A stretch of DNA of 57,243 nt from JBBDNV01 sp040877415 (lineage in GTDB: Bacteria > Planctomycetota > Planctomycetia > Pirellulales > PALSA-1355). The DNA lies in contig JBBDNV010000183.1 of the NCBI GenBank assembly GCA_040877415.1, forward strand, positions 1 through 57,243, read 5' to 3'. The translations under genes and the position numbers were made by a program. Shown here in pieces: positions 26,397 to 35,702 of this stretch. Every line of letters starts with the position of its first letter. The first letter of the stretch is position 1. The notes beneath the pieces were generated by a model. It was not told where the DNA came from. It saw nothing but the letters and a program-made list of their open reading frames with translations, and made no database searches.

Positions 26397-26858
26397 ATGT
26401 CCGAGCACGGTCACGAACACGATCCCGGCGGCGGCCACGACGACCACGTCGGCATCGCGAAGTACATCTACGTCTTCATCGCGCTGTGCATCTTGACTAC
26501 GATGTCGTTTTTTACGTACTCGTCGTATTGGCCCTTTCATGAGCAGCCGAACATCGGCCGGTCGTTCATGATGGCGGTCTCGTGCACGAAGGCGCTGTTG
26601 GTGATTCTGTTCTTCATGCACGTGAAATACGAGGCCAACTGGAAATACGTGTTGACGATTCCGGCCGCCTTCATGTCGCTGTTTTTGCTGCTGGCGCTGG
26701 TGCCCGACATCGGGATGCGCGGGCACTGGCTGTCGGAAGAGCGCCGTCTGCACATGGCCGAGCCGCGATCCAAGGCGCCAAAGCCGGTTCTCCACCACGG
26801 CGGTTCGCACGAGCAGCAAGACGCGGAAGGTCCGGCAGCGGGGGACAAGGCGCGCTAA
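26397..26858 (+). CDS. cytochrome c oxidase subunit IV-like membrane protein
   Basis: A 153-residue protein with a His-rich N-terminus (HGHEHDPGGGHDDH), then three hydrophobic helices: YIYVFIALCILTTMSFFTYSS, a middle one with VSCTKALLVILFFMHVKYE, and VLTIPAAFMSLFLLLALVPDIG. The ALLVILFFMHVKYE segment is typical of prokaryotic subunit IV (COX4/CtaF) proteins. The His-rich start could bind copper, but that is only suggested by composition. The C-terminal 40 residues are hydrophilic and His-containing. It lies between coxC and sco in the oxidase operon. Confidence 0.88.
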   Translation: MSEHGHEHDPGGGHDDHVGIAKYIYVFIALCILTTMSFFTYSSYWPFHEQPNIGRSFMMAVSCTKALLVILFFMHVKYEANWKYVLTIPAAFMSLFLLLALVPDIGMRGHWLSEERRLHMAEPRSKAPKPVLHHGGSHEQQDAEGPAAGDKAR

Positions 26859-26910
26859 GGGGCCGTTTTGTCCCGGCCCGAAAAATCGCCCTTTGCGCGG
26901 GAGATCGGTT

Positions 26911-27672
26911 ATGAACTCTTCGGCCGTAAAATACTGGCTATTGCTGGTCTGCTTGCTCGCCGCCGTCTACGCATCGTTCGTCGCTTGGCGCCGAACGAAT
27001 TCGCAAGCGCAGGCCGGGAGCGGAAACGTGCCTTCGTTCACGCGATCGACGCGCAGCGCTAGGGCGCCTGCGGCCATGCCCGCCGGACCCGTCGCGGATT
27101 TTGTGCTGACCGATCAGAACGGCCGCGAATTCGACTCTGGGAGCCTGCGCGGCAAGGTGTGGGTGGCCAGCTTCTTTTTCGCGAATTGCCCCGCCGTCTG
27201 TTGGCGAATGAATCAGGCCTTGTCGGAATTTCAGCAAACCAACCCGGACAGTGAAACGCGCTTCGTCAGCATTACCTGCGATCCGGCCAACGACACGCCC
27301 CAGGCCTTGGCCCGATATGCCGAGCATTTCAAGGCCGATCCAAAGCGGTGGACCTTCCTGACCGGCGACATGAAGAAGATTCAGAGCATCGGCCAGGACT
27401 CGTTCAAGATATCGGTCGTCGAGAAAGACCACACCGATCGGGCGTGCGTCGTCGACCGCAAAGGACAGGTTCGCGGCCGGTTCCGGCTGACGGAGCCGGA
27501 CCAGGTCGAAATGCTCAAGCGACTGCTGGCCATCGTGGAGGCCGAGCAGCCGGACGAAGGCGACGTCGATCGTGAGCCCTCAGGAGACGCGGCGGCCAGC
27601 GACGCGCCAGCAGGGCCGAGCCACCGCGCCGATTCCATCGACGAGTTGATACCCCCGGGGTCACTCTGGTGA
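26911..27672 (+). CDS. SCO1/SenC copper chaperone for CuA
   Basis: Periplasmic thioredoxin-fold protein that helps load copper into CoxB. From MNSSAVKYW the product is 253 residues with one N-terminal membrane anchor (YWLLLVCLLAAVYASF). Copper ligands are C93 and C97 in CPAVC and H174 in KDHTDRACVVDRKG, all in the usual positions. Conserved SITCDPANDTPQALARYAEHFKADPKRWTFLTGD fits the family. An extension from about 215 to the end is acidic and probably disordered. The upstream in-frame GTG/ATG codons add no signal-like sequence. It overlaps the next gene by 4 bases. Confidence 0.92.
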   Translation: MNSSAVKYWLLLVCLLAAVYASFVAWRRTNSQAQAGSGNVPSFTRSTRSARAPAAMPAGPVADFVLTDQNGREFDSGSLRGKVWVASFFFANCPAVCWRMNQALSEFQQTNPDSETRFVSITCDPANDTPQALARYAEHFKADPKRWTFLTGDMKKIQSIGQDSFKISVVEKDHTDRACVVDRKGQVRGRFRLTEPDQVEMLKRLLAIVEAEQPDEGDVDREPSGDAAASDAPAGPSHRADSIDELIPPGSLW

Positions 27673-28184
27673 ACTTTACGGTCGAACAATTGCCGGCCGT
27701 CAACGCCACGCTCAACGCGCTGGCCACCGTCTTGCTGGTGTGCGGCTGGACGCTCATCAAGACGCGACGCGAGCGGGCCCACAAGGTTGTGATGCTTGCG
27801 GCGTTCGCGGTCTCGACTGCGTTTCTGGTCTGCTATCTGATTTACCACTATCACAAGCTGCACGTCGCATTCACGGGTCCGGCGGCGGTGCGCACCGTTT
27901 ACCTGGCGATCCTGACGAGCCACGTCGCGCTGGCCGCGACGGTGCCCTTTCTGGCCAGCATCACGATTTACCTCGGACTGGCCGACCGCAGAAAAAAACA
28001 CCGTCAACTTGCCCGCTGGACGTTTCCGATATGGCTTTATGTATCGGTCACGGGCGTGGTGATTTACGTGATGCTTTACCAGCTCTATCCACACCCAGGC
28101 GAAGAACCTATAATCAACGAGTCGCCCACCGCCACGGCCATCGTGGAAACGGTCGTAGGGGGTGACGAGGGAAGAACGTCATGA
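27669..28184 (+). CDS. DUF420 / CtaM-like cytochrome oxidase assembly protein
   Basis: A 171-residue membrane protein of the DUF420 family, whose Staphylococcus member CtaM is needed for haem A-containing oxidase activity. It has about four helices: LPAVNATLNALATVLLVCGW, VVMLAAFAVSTAFLVCYLIYHY, TVYLAILTSHVALAATVPFLASI and WTFPIWLYVSVTGVVIYVML. The family's conserved NATLN, RAHK and TSH...YH residues are visible. It starts at GTG (27669), overlapping sco, and overlaps the next gene by 4 bases. Assembly function is inferred from the family. Confidence 0.88.
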   Translation: MNFTVEQLPAVNATLNALATVLLVCGWTLIKTRRERAHKVVMLAAFAVSTAFLVCYLIYHYHKLHVAFTGPAAVRTVYLAILTSHVALAATVPFLASITIYLGLADRRKKHRQLARWTFPIWLYVSVTGVVIYVMLYQLYPHPGEEPIINESPTATAIVETVVGGDEGRTS

Positions 28185-28477
28185 ATACACGGTCTCTGAT
28201 CTGGCGTGCTCTTGTGCCGGCGGTTTGCCTGGCGGTCGTTTTGGGTGCGGCCTCGGTGGCCTCGGCGTGTCCGAGTTGCCAACAGGCGCTCCGTGACGAC
28301 GCGTCGCAGGGCGATCTGGCGCGCGGCATCTACTACAGCATTCTGTTCATGATGTCGATGCCGTTTGCGATCGTCGGCACGTTCGCCGGGTTGGCGTATC
28401 GGGCGGTGAAGCGCGAACAGCGCCGGCACGCCGAAGCCGAGCAGGCGCGCGAGCAGTCGGAGAGTCAAGGCGACTAG
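28181..28477 (+). CDS. small exported CxxC membrane protein at the end of the oxidase operon
   Basis: A 98-residue protein. The N-terminus (LIWRALVPAVCLAVVLGAASVASA) is a signal peptide or first helix, followed directly by CPSCQQALRDD, one more helix (YYSILFMMSMPFAIVGTFAGLAY) and a charged Gln/Glu tail. The CPSC pair on the outer face suggests a thiol or metal role, perhaps in copper or haem delivery. It is not assigned to a named family. The 4-base overlap with the CtaM-like gene ties it to oxidase assembly. It is the last gene of the respiratory run. Confidence 0.8.
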   Translation: MNTRSLIWRALVPAVCLAVVLGAASVASACPSCQQALRDDASQGDLARGIYYSILFMMSMPFAIVGTFAGLAYRAVKREQRRHAEAEQAREQSESQGD

Positions 28478-28587
28478 ACGGACGAGTCGCCGTCGGCCGA
28501 TTCGCTTTCGGTCGGGTCCCAGTAGTGATCAAACCCCAGCCACAGGCTGCGCGCATAGCGAAAGAACCAGATGGGAATGGTCCCCAA
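28474..28587 (-). CDS. candidate 37-residue microprotein, convergent to the operon end
   Basis: Reading the minus strand from TTG at 28587 gives LGTIPIWFFRYARSLWLG, then FDHYWDPTESESADGDSSV and a stop that overlaps the end of the previous gene. The aromatic, amphipathic start and acidic tail look like real protein, with coding-like third positions. However, there is no ATG or GTG in frame (TAA at about 28615 closes it) and no ribosome site. It may be a non-standard start, the end of a frameshifted gene, or chance. Confidence 0.3.
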   Translation of the reverse strand: MGTIPIWFFRYARSLWLGFDHYWDPTESESADGDSSV

Positions 28588-28656
28588 CGCCCGCCGTGCG
28601 TTATGATAGGCGATCGGTCCACGAGGTTAACAACCAGGTTCAGTTCGGTTTCGCCA

Positions 28657-28824
28657 GTGCGCAAAATCGGCCGGCTGCTCGAGGTCGTCGGGCTCGGGGC
28701 CCCTCCCTTGAGCATCATCATGCAGCTCACCGAGGCGATTAGTCTGGGACAGATGCTCGCGATGCTTGTGGCGTCGGTGTGCTGTTTCGGAATCGGTCGC
28801 ATTCTCGCAGGCTACGCCCGGTAG
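28657..28824 (+). CDS. small membrane protein (about 55 residues)
   Basis: From the GTG at 28657 the product reads VRKIGRLLEVVGLG, then two short hydrophobic stretches including LGQMLAMLVASVCCFGIGRILAGYAR. This resembles a small membrane protein widespread in planctomycetes that ends in a GRxxxGYAR-like motif. The open frame continues upstream to 28525, but that part shows no protein-like pattern. Function unknown. Confidence 0.6.
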   Translation: MRKIGRLLEVVGLGAPPLSIIMQLTEAISLGQMLAMLVASVCCFGIGRILAGYAR

Positions 28825-28948
28825 AATTCCACGCGGGCGCTTGATTTCGGCTTGACACGGCGACGGTTTTCGCGGCGGTGCTGGCATCGGTCCGTGCCGC
28901 GGCCCTGTCCGGCCCGATTTCGTTCTTTCCGCCATTCGACCTTCCTTC

Positions 28949-28954
28949 TATAAT
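28949..28954 (+). promoter_or_regulatory. TATAAT -10 element before the PQQ-propeller gene
   Basis: A perfect TATAAT lies about 120 bases before the start at 29078, in a 253-bp gap free of genes. The -35 region is poor (TTCTTT-like). TTGACA at 28852-28857 is too far away to pair with it. Confidence 0.4.
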
Positions 28955-29077
28955 TGCTGGGGCTTGTAATGTCGCCGCAAGCGAGCGTTATCGGCGTTTT
29001 TCCCCCCTAACGCCCCATGCCGGGGCCTCCGGCAATGGTCAATCGCCCGGCAGCCGCACGCGCGAAGGACGAGGTGC

Positions 29078-31504
29078 ATGATCCGGTACTGCCGAGCTAT
29101 CGCGGCAGCGTGGCTTCTGGGGGTCGCCGTGCCGCTGGTGGCTGCGTCGTCGGCTGCGGCCCAGTTCTCGCCCGGGCCGTTTGAACTCTCCGGCTCGGTC
29201 ACCCTCGACGAAGCCGACAGCTCGGTGCGCACGCATCTGGAGCGGGTCAAGGCTTACGTCTCCGACGGGCAATGGGACGAGGCGGTCGAATCGCTGCGCC
29301 GGGTGATGGAAAGCGACGGCACCAAGATGATCGCCATCACTGGGCGCCGTTACGTCAATCTGGCCGATTTTTGCCACGTGCAGATCGCGTCGCTGCCCGG
29401 CGAGGCCTTGGCCCTGTACCGCCAGCGCGTCGATCCGCTGGCGCAAACCTGGTATGACGAGGGCCTGGCCAAGCGCGACGCGAAGCGGCTGGCAGAAGTC
29501 GTCGACAAGATGTTTTGCAGCTCGTGGGGCGACGATGCGCTGTGGGTCCTGGGAGAGATCGAATTGGAGCAGGGGCATTACAGCGCCGCCCGGCGCTCTT
29601 GGGAACTGTTGATCGAGGTTCCGCCCGGCCGCGTTCCGCAGCCGATCTTCGCGGCTGCCCGCAAGCGGGCCGACGCGCAGGCCGACGTGGCCGCGCTGCT
29701 GGATAAATGGTACGTACTGAACGAAGGCGCGCCGGAACCGTACTACGAGATGCGCGGATCCGGGATTCTGCCGGATGACGCGTCGGCCGCGTTGGTGAAT
29801 TTCTGGAAAAGCTGCCGCTTGCCGTTCACGCGATTGTCCTATCCGGGCACGACGCTTGCGCGGGCCGACATTCGCGCGCGGCTGATCCTGGTTTCGATCA
29901 TGGAAGGGTCGCTGGTGCGCGCCGGGGAGGAAATCGAAGCGTTCAACGAGCTGCACCCGGGCGCGACGGGCCGATTCGCCGGCCGCACGGTGAACTTGGG
30001 CCAGACGCTGGCGTCATTGGCCCATGCCGCGGGGAGTTGGCCGCAAGCCGAACCGACCGATGATTGGACCACGTTTGGAGGAAACTATGCACGCAGCAAG
30101 ATCGCCGCGCACAAGCTCGACTTGGGGCCGCTGGCATGGGAACCGATCTCCCTGGGAGAAGCGCTGTCGGCCGATTCGGCCAACACGCGGGCCTACAGCC
30201 TGCGCCGCATCGGCGAAGACTCCCAGCGGCTGATGAGCTATCACCCGCTGGTCGTCGGCGATCTGATCGTGGTGAACAACGAGAGCCAGATTTTCGCGTT
30301 TGACCTGAAGTCCGGCGCGCCGGCGTGGCCCGGGAATCCGGAGCGACCCAAGGGAGAGATTTACGCCGACGAAAACGCGCGGCTTGGCACGAACCGCGGG
30401 CATCGAGGACTGGGCGTCCCGCGGTTCAACATGACCGCGCACGACGGCAAATTGTTCGCCCGAATGGGTTCGCAGGTCACGAGTCATTCGCTGGAATCGT
30501 ACGAGAGCCGCTCGGGCGGCTACCTGGTGTGCCTCGATCTATCGGCGCAGGGACGGATGGTCTGGAAGCCCGACGGACGAATGCTACCCGACGACGATAA
30601 ATGGGCGTTCGAAGGCGCGCCGGTCGTCGATGGATCGGATTTGTACGTGGCCATGCGCAAAAGCGACGTGCGGCCGCAAGCCTACGTCGCCTGCTTCGAC
30701 GTCGAGACCGGTCGGCGGCGATGGCGCACGATGGTCTGTTCGGCCGAGACGCCCGGCGGCGGTCAGGTCGCCGAAATCACGCACAATCTGCTCACGTTCG
30801 ACCAGGGAACGCTCTACTACAACACGAACCTGGGCGTCGTGGCCGCCATCTCGGCCCGCGACGGCCGTTTGCAATGGGCCACGCTCTATCCCCGCGCCGA
30901 AAAGGCCGCCCCGGACGGCCGGGACAAACGCACCGCTCATTTCTATCGCGATCTGAATCCCTGCATTTACGATCGCGGCAAGTTGCTGGTGGCGCCGGCC
31001 GACTGCGAGTCGATTTTCGCGCTTGACGCGGGCAGCGGCGAGCTCGTCTGGGACAGCCCGCTGCCGGAAGATGTGGTCCACCTGCTGGGGGTGGGAGCGG
31101 GCAACCTGCTGGCCAGCGGCGATAGCTTGTGGTGGATCGACGTCGAAAGGGGCAAAGTTCGGAAGCGCTGGCCCGACACGACTCCGCTGGGTCATGGCCG
31201 CGGGATCCTGATGGGCGACCAGGTCGTCTGGCCAACCAACCCAGAGCTGTACGTGTTCGATCAGGATCCCTCGGACCGCGGTTCGAAGCCGCATCCGCCG
31301 ATTCTTCTTTCGGAGCGTCAGGCGGTCGGCGGCAATCTGGTGGCGGCCGGCGGACTGCTGTTGATTGCCACGCCCGACAAATTGATCGCGTTCCACCAGC
31401 AGGGCCAAGCGCCAAAGACGGCTGCCGAGAGCGTGGCCAGCCGAAACTCCGACGCATCTTCCGCCGACGGCACGGCGAAAGCAGACTCCAGGCGGCCCGA
31501 ATGA
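29078..31504 (+). CDS. exported PQQ-like beta-propeller protein with TPR-like N-terminus
   Basis: An 808-residue exported protein. The signal peptide (YCRAIAAAWLLGVAVPLVAASSAAAQ) is followed by a helical TPR-like region (about 48-200: DGQWDEAVESLRRVM, GEIELEQGHYSAARRSWELL), then from about 325 a quinoprotein-type propeller with repeated blades such as LIVVNNESQIFAFDLKSG, YLVCLDLSAQGRMVWKP, AYVACFDVETGRRRWRT and SIFALDAGSGELVWDS. These PQQ-like repeats usually make a binding scaffold rather than an enzyme; no PQQ-dehydrogenase motif is seen. It precedes moxR by 76 bases on the same strand and probably acts with that cluster in the periplasm. Confidence 0.85.
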   Translation: MIRYCRAIAAAWLLGVAVPLVAASSAAAQFSPGPFELSGSVTLDEADSSVRTHLERVKAYVSDGQWDEAVESLRRVMESDGTKMIAITGRRYVNLADFCHVQIASLPGEALALYRQRVDPLAQTWYDEGLAKRDAKRLAEVVDKMFCSSWGDDALWVLGEIELEQGHYSAARRSWELLIEVPPGRVPQPIFAAARKRADAQADVAALLDKWYVLNEGAPEPYYEMRGSGILPDDASAALVNFWKSCRLPFTRLSYPGTTLARADIRARLILVSIMEGSLVRAGEEIEAFNELHPGATGRFAGRTVNLGQTLASLAHAAGSWPQAEPTDDWTTFGGNYARSKIAAHKLDLGPLAWEPISLGEALSADSANTRAYSLRRIGEDSQRLMSYHPLVVGDLIVVNNESQIFAFDLKSGAPAWPGNPERPKGEIYADENARLGTNRGHRGLGVPRFNMTAHDGKLFARMGSQVTSHSLESYESRSGGYLVCLDLSAQGRMVWKPDGRMLPDDDKWAFEGAPVVDGSDLYVAMRKSDVRPQAYVACFDVETGRRRWRTMVCSAETPGGGQVAEITHNLLTFDQGTLYYNTNLGVVAAISARDGRLQWATLYPRAEKAAPDGRDKRTAHFYRDLNPCIYDRGKLLVAPADCESIFALDAGSGELVWDSPLPEDVVHLLGVGAGNLLASGDSLWWIDVERGKVRKRWPDTTPLGHGRGILMGDQVVWPTNPELYVFDQDPSDRGSKPHPPILLSERQAVGGNLVAAGGLLLIATPDKLIAFHQQGQAPKTAAESVASRNSDASSADGTAKADSRRPE

Positions 31505-31580
31505 TTGCCGCGCGGCCGCGCGACGGACGACACGTCGCGCGCGGCCGCATTGGGAACCTTTTACAGCATCGGAACATCTC

Positions 31581-32636
<1,056 letters not shown>

Positions 32637-33503
32637 GCTCCAGGGGCTGGAACTGAGGGCGCGCTCGATCGTCGAAGGCTACGTCTCCGGCGTGCATCGC
32701 AGTCCCTACCACGGCTTCTCGATCGAGTTTGCCGAGCACCGCGAATACAGCCCCGGCGACGACCTGCGCTACGTCGATTGGAAGGTGTTCGGCAAAACGG
32801 ACAAGTTTTACCTCAAGCAATACGAGGAGGAGACGAACCTCGTCACCTACCTGCTGCTAGACACCAGCGAGAGCATGCGATACCGGAGCGAGGCGGCGGC
32901 GCTGTCGAAACTCGAATATGCCCAGTGCGCGGCCGCCGCGATTTCGTATCTGATCCTGCAGCAGCAAGACAGCGTCGGGCTGGCGACGTTCGACAACGAG
33001 ATCCGCTCTTTGATTCGACCCAGCAGCAACCCTTCGCACCTCAAACAGTTGCTGCACGTCATGGAGAATTGCGAGCCCGAGCGAAAGACGCGCACCGGGC
33101 CCATTTTCCACGATCTGGCGGAGCGGCTCAAACGCCGCGGGCTGGTGCTGATCTTGAGCGACCTGTTCGACGACGTGCCCTCGATGATGGCCGGGCTGAA
33201 ACATTTCAGGCACCGCCGCTATGACGTCATCGTGTTTCACGTCCTCGACGGGGCCGAGCTCGATTTCCCGTTTCGGCAAACGACGTTGTTTCGCGGGCTG
33301 GAACAACTGCCCGACGTGTTGACCGATCCGCGCGCCTTGCGGAAAGCGTATCTGGACGAGATCGGCCGGTTTCTGCAGGAGGTGCGCAAGGGGTGCCGCT
33401 CGCAGCACATCGATTACGTGTTGATGCGGACCGATCAATCGCTGGAAATCGCGCTTTCGAGTTACCTGGCCTCCCGCATGACCCGCATCGCTTAGGCGCC
33501 CTC

Positions 33504-35702
33504 ATGGTTCACGACGGTTCGCTCCTCGCGTTCGGCTTCGGCAACATCCTGGTGCTGGGATGGCTGGCGGCCGCGGCCGCGCCGATATTGATTCACCTTT
33601 GGAACAAGAGGCGTTATCGCGAAGTCTCGTGGGCGGCCATCGAATACCTGCTGGCGGCGATGCGCAAGAACTCGCGCCGCATGCGCATCGAGCAACTGTT
33701 GCTGCTGGCCGTGCGCACGCTGATCATCGTGCTCTTGGTGCTCGCCGTAGCACAGCCGTATCTCGAGCAGGCCGGGCTGCCCTTCAGTCCGGGACAGCGC
33801 ACGCTCAAGGTGCTGGTCATCGACGGCTCGTACTCGATGGGCTACAAGCCGACCGACAAGAGCCGCTTCGAGCGGGCCAAGCAGTTGGCCACGCAGATCG
33901 TCGACGAGAGCTCTCAGGGCGACGCGTTTACGCTGGTGCTCATGGCGTCGCCGCCGGCGGTGATCGTCGGCACGCCGGCCGTGGAACCCGGCGACTTTCT
34001 GGAGGAAATCGAAAACCTCAAGCTGCCCCACGGCGGGGCCGATCTGCCCGCCACGCTCGCGCTCGTCGAACGCACCTGCCAAAGCGCCGATTCGGCGGGA
34101 CTGCCGCGCACGGAGGTCTACTTTCTCACCGACCTGGGCCGAAACACCTGGGTGCCTGAGTTGAACGACGACCTGGCAACCGATTATCGCAACCGCGTCG
34201 AGCGACTGTCGCGGCAGGCGTCGCTGGTGGTGATCGACTTGGGACAAACGACCGGCGAAAACCTGGCGGTCACGGCGGTCGCCGCCAATGAGCCCTTCGT
34301 GACGACGGCCCGCGAAGTGGCGTTTGCGGCGCAGGTACACAATTTCGGCACCCAGCCCAGGAATCACCAGTTGGTCGAGCTGCACGTCGACGGCCGGCGG
34401 ATCAAGGAGTCGTACGTTGACGTGGCGCCCGGCGAGGAATCTCCGCTGACCTTTGCGCACCGCTTCGACGCTCCCGGAGATCACGTCGTCGAAGTACGGC
34501 TTGGCGCCGATCTCTTGGACATCGACAACCATCGCTGGCTGTCAGTGCCGGTCAAAGATCACGTCCGCGTGTTGTGCGTCAACGGCAAACCCGGCTCGGG
34601 CCCGATGACGGGCGCCACCGATTACCTGGCGTTGGCGCTCGATCCCGAATCGGGCAATACGAGCGTGCCGGGAATGTTGAGGCCCGAAGTGATCGCGGAA
34701 AGCGCGCTCGTGGAACGCGACCTGACTCAGTACGATTGCATCTTTCTGTGCAACGTGGCGCAGTTCACCTCGAGCGAGGCGCGGTTGCTCGAAAGCGTGC
34801 TCAAGCGCGGCGGCGGGCTGATCTTCTTCCTGGGCGACCAGGTCTTGAGCGACCGCTACAATCGCGAGCTGACCGGCGAGCAAGGCACGCGCATTCTTCC
34901 GGCCCGGCTGGGCGAGCGGGTCAGTGAATCCCAGTATCATTTCGATCCGCTCGACTACCGGCATCCGCTGGTCAAGGTATTCCAGGGCCGCGAGCAGTCC
35001 GGTCTGTTGTCGACGCCGGTTTACCAGTACTTTCGCCTGGCCGTCGACCCCGAATCGAAGGCCCGAATCGCGCTGGCTTTCGAAGGCGGCGATGCGGCGA
35101 TTGTGGAGGAGACGATTCACCAGGGCCGGTCGATCCTGGTGGCCACGGAGTGCTCGCTGTCGTCGATCGACCCGGTGACGAAAAAGCCGTGGACCACGCT
35201 GCCGGTCTGGCCCAGCTTCGTGCCGCTGGTACACCAGCTCGTGGCCTTGGCCGTGCGCGGGCAGATGTCGGAACACAACGTCGAAGTCGGCCAGGCGCTG
35301 GGCGAGTCGCTCGTGGCGCTGCCCTCGCGCGCCGCGGTGGTGGTTACGAACCCGGGCGGCGCGCGGGACGAGGTGCGGATGACGCTCGACGCGCAAGCCA
35401 GCCGGTGGTCGTATTCCGACACGCTCGAAAGCGGCGTCTACCAGGTTGAGCTGGGCGCGCCGATCGATCGCAATGAAGCGTTCGCCGTCAACGTCAACAC
35501 GGCCGAAAGCGACCTCGCGAAAATCGCCCCGGACGAGCTTCCCAAGCAATTCGCCGCCCACGGGCGAACCAACCTGGACGATATCGATTCACCCAGCATT
35601 CACCAGCGCAGCGGGCTGCACAGGAACCTGCTGTACTGCCTGCTGGGATTGTTGTTTGCGGAAACGTTCTTGGCCTGGCGGTTTGGATGGACCACACGAT
35701 GA
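33504..35702 (+). CDS. BatA-type membrane protein with vWA domain
   Basis: A 732-residue protein. Two N-terminal helices (NILVLGWLAAAAAPILIHLWNKRR; LLLLAVRTLIIVLLVLAVAQPYL) are the BatA/aerotolerance-regulator signature with its RRYREVSWAAIEYLLAA linker. Then comes a vWA-like domain with DGSYS at about 109-113, a beta-rich region and a glutamine-amidotransferase-like section (DYLALALDPESG, DCIFLCNVAQFTSSEARLLESVLKRGGGLIFFLGD). One helix near the C-terminus (LLYCLLGLLFAETFLAWRFG) closes it. The periplasmic/extracellular bulk could be the substrate acted on by MoxR. It overlaps the next gene by 16 bases. Confidence 0.88.
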   Translation: MVHDGSLLAFGFGNILVLGWLAAAAAPILIHLWNKRRYREVSWAAIEYLLAAMRKNSRRMRIEQLLLLAVRTLIIVLLVLAVAQPYLEQAGLPFSPGQRTLKVLVIDGSYSMGYKPTDKSRFERAKQLATQIVDESSQGDAFTLVLMASPPAVIVGTPAVEPGDFLEEIENLKLPHGGADLPATLALVERTCQSADSAGLPRTEVYFLTDLGRNTWVPELNDDLATDYRNRVERLSRQASLVVIDLGQTTGENLAVTAVAANEPFVTTAREVAFAAQVHNFGTQPRNHQLVELHVDGRRIKESYVDVAPGEESPLTFAHRFDAPGDHVVEVRLGADLLDIDNHRWLSVPVKDHVRVLCVNGKPGSGPMTGATDYLALALDPESGNTSVPGMLRPEVIAESALVERDLTQYDCIFLCNVAQFTSSEARLLESVLKRGGGLIFFLGDQVLSDRYNRELTGEQGTRILPARLGERVSESQYHFDPLDYRHPLVKVFQGREQSGLLSTPVYQYFRLAVDPESKARIALAFEGGDAAIVEETIHQGRSILVATECSLSSIDPVTKKPWTTLPVWPSFVPLVHQLVALAVRGQMSEHNVEVGQALGESLVALPSRAAVVVTNPGGARDEVRMTLDAQASRWSYSDTLESGVYQVELGAPIDRNEAFAVNVNTAESDLAKIAPDELPKQFAAHGRTNLDDIDSPSIHQRSGLHRNLLYCLLGLLFAETFLAWRFGWTTR

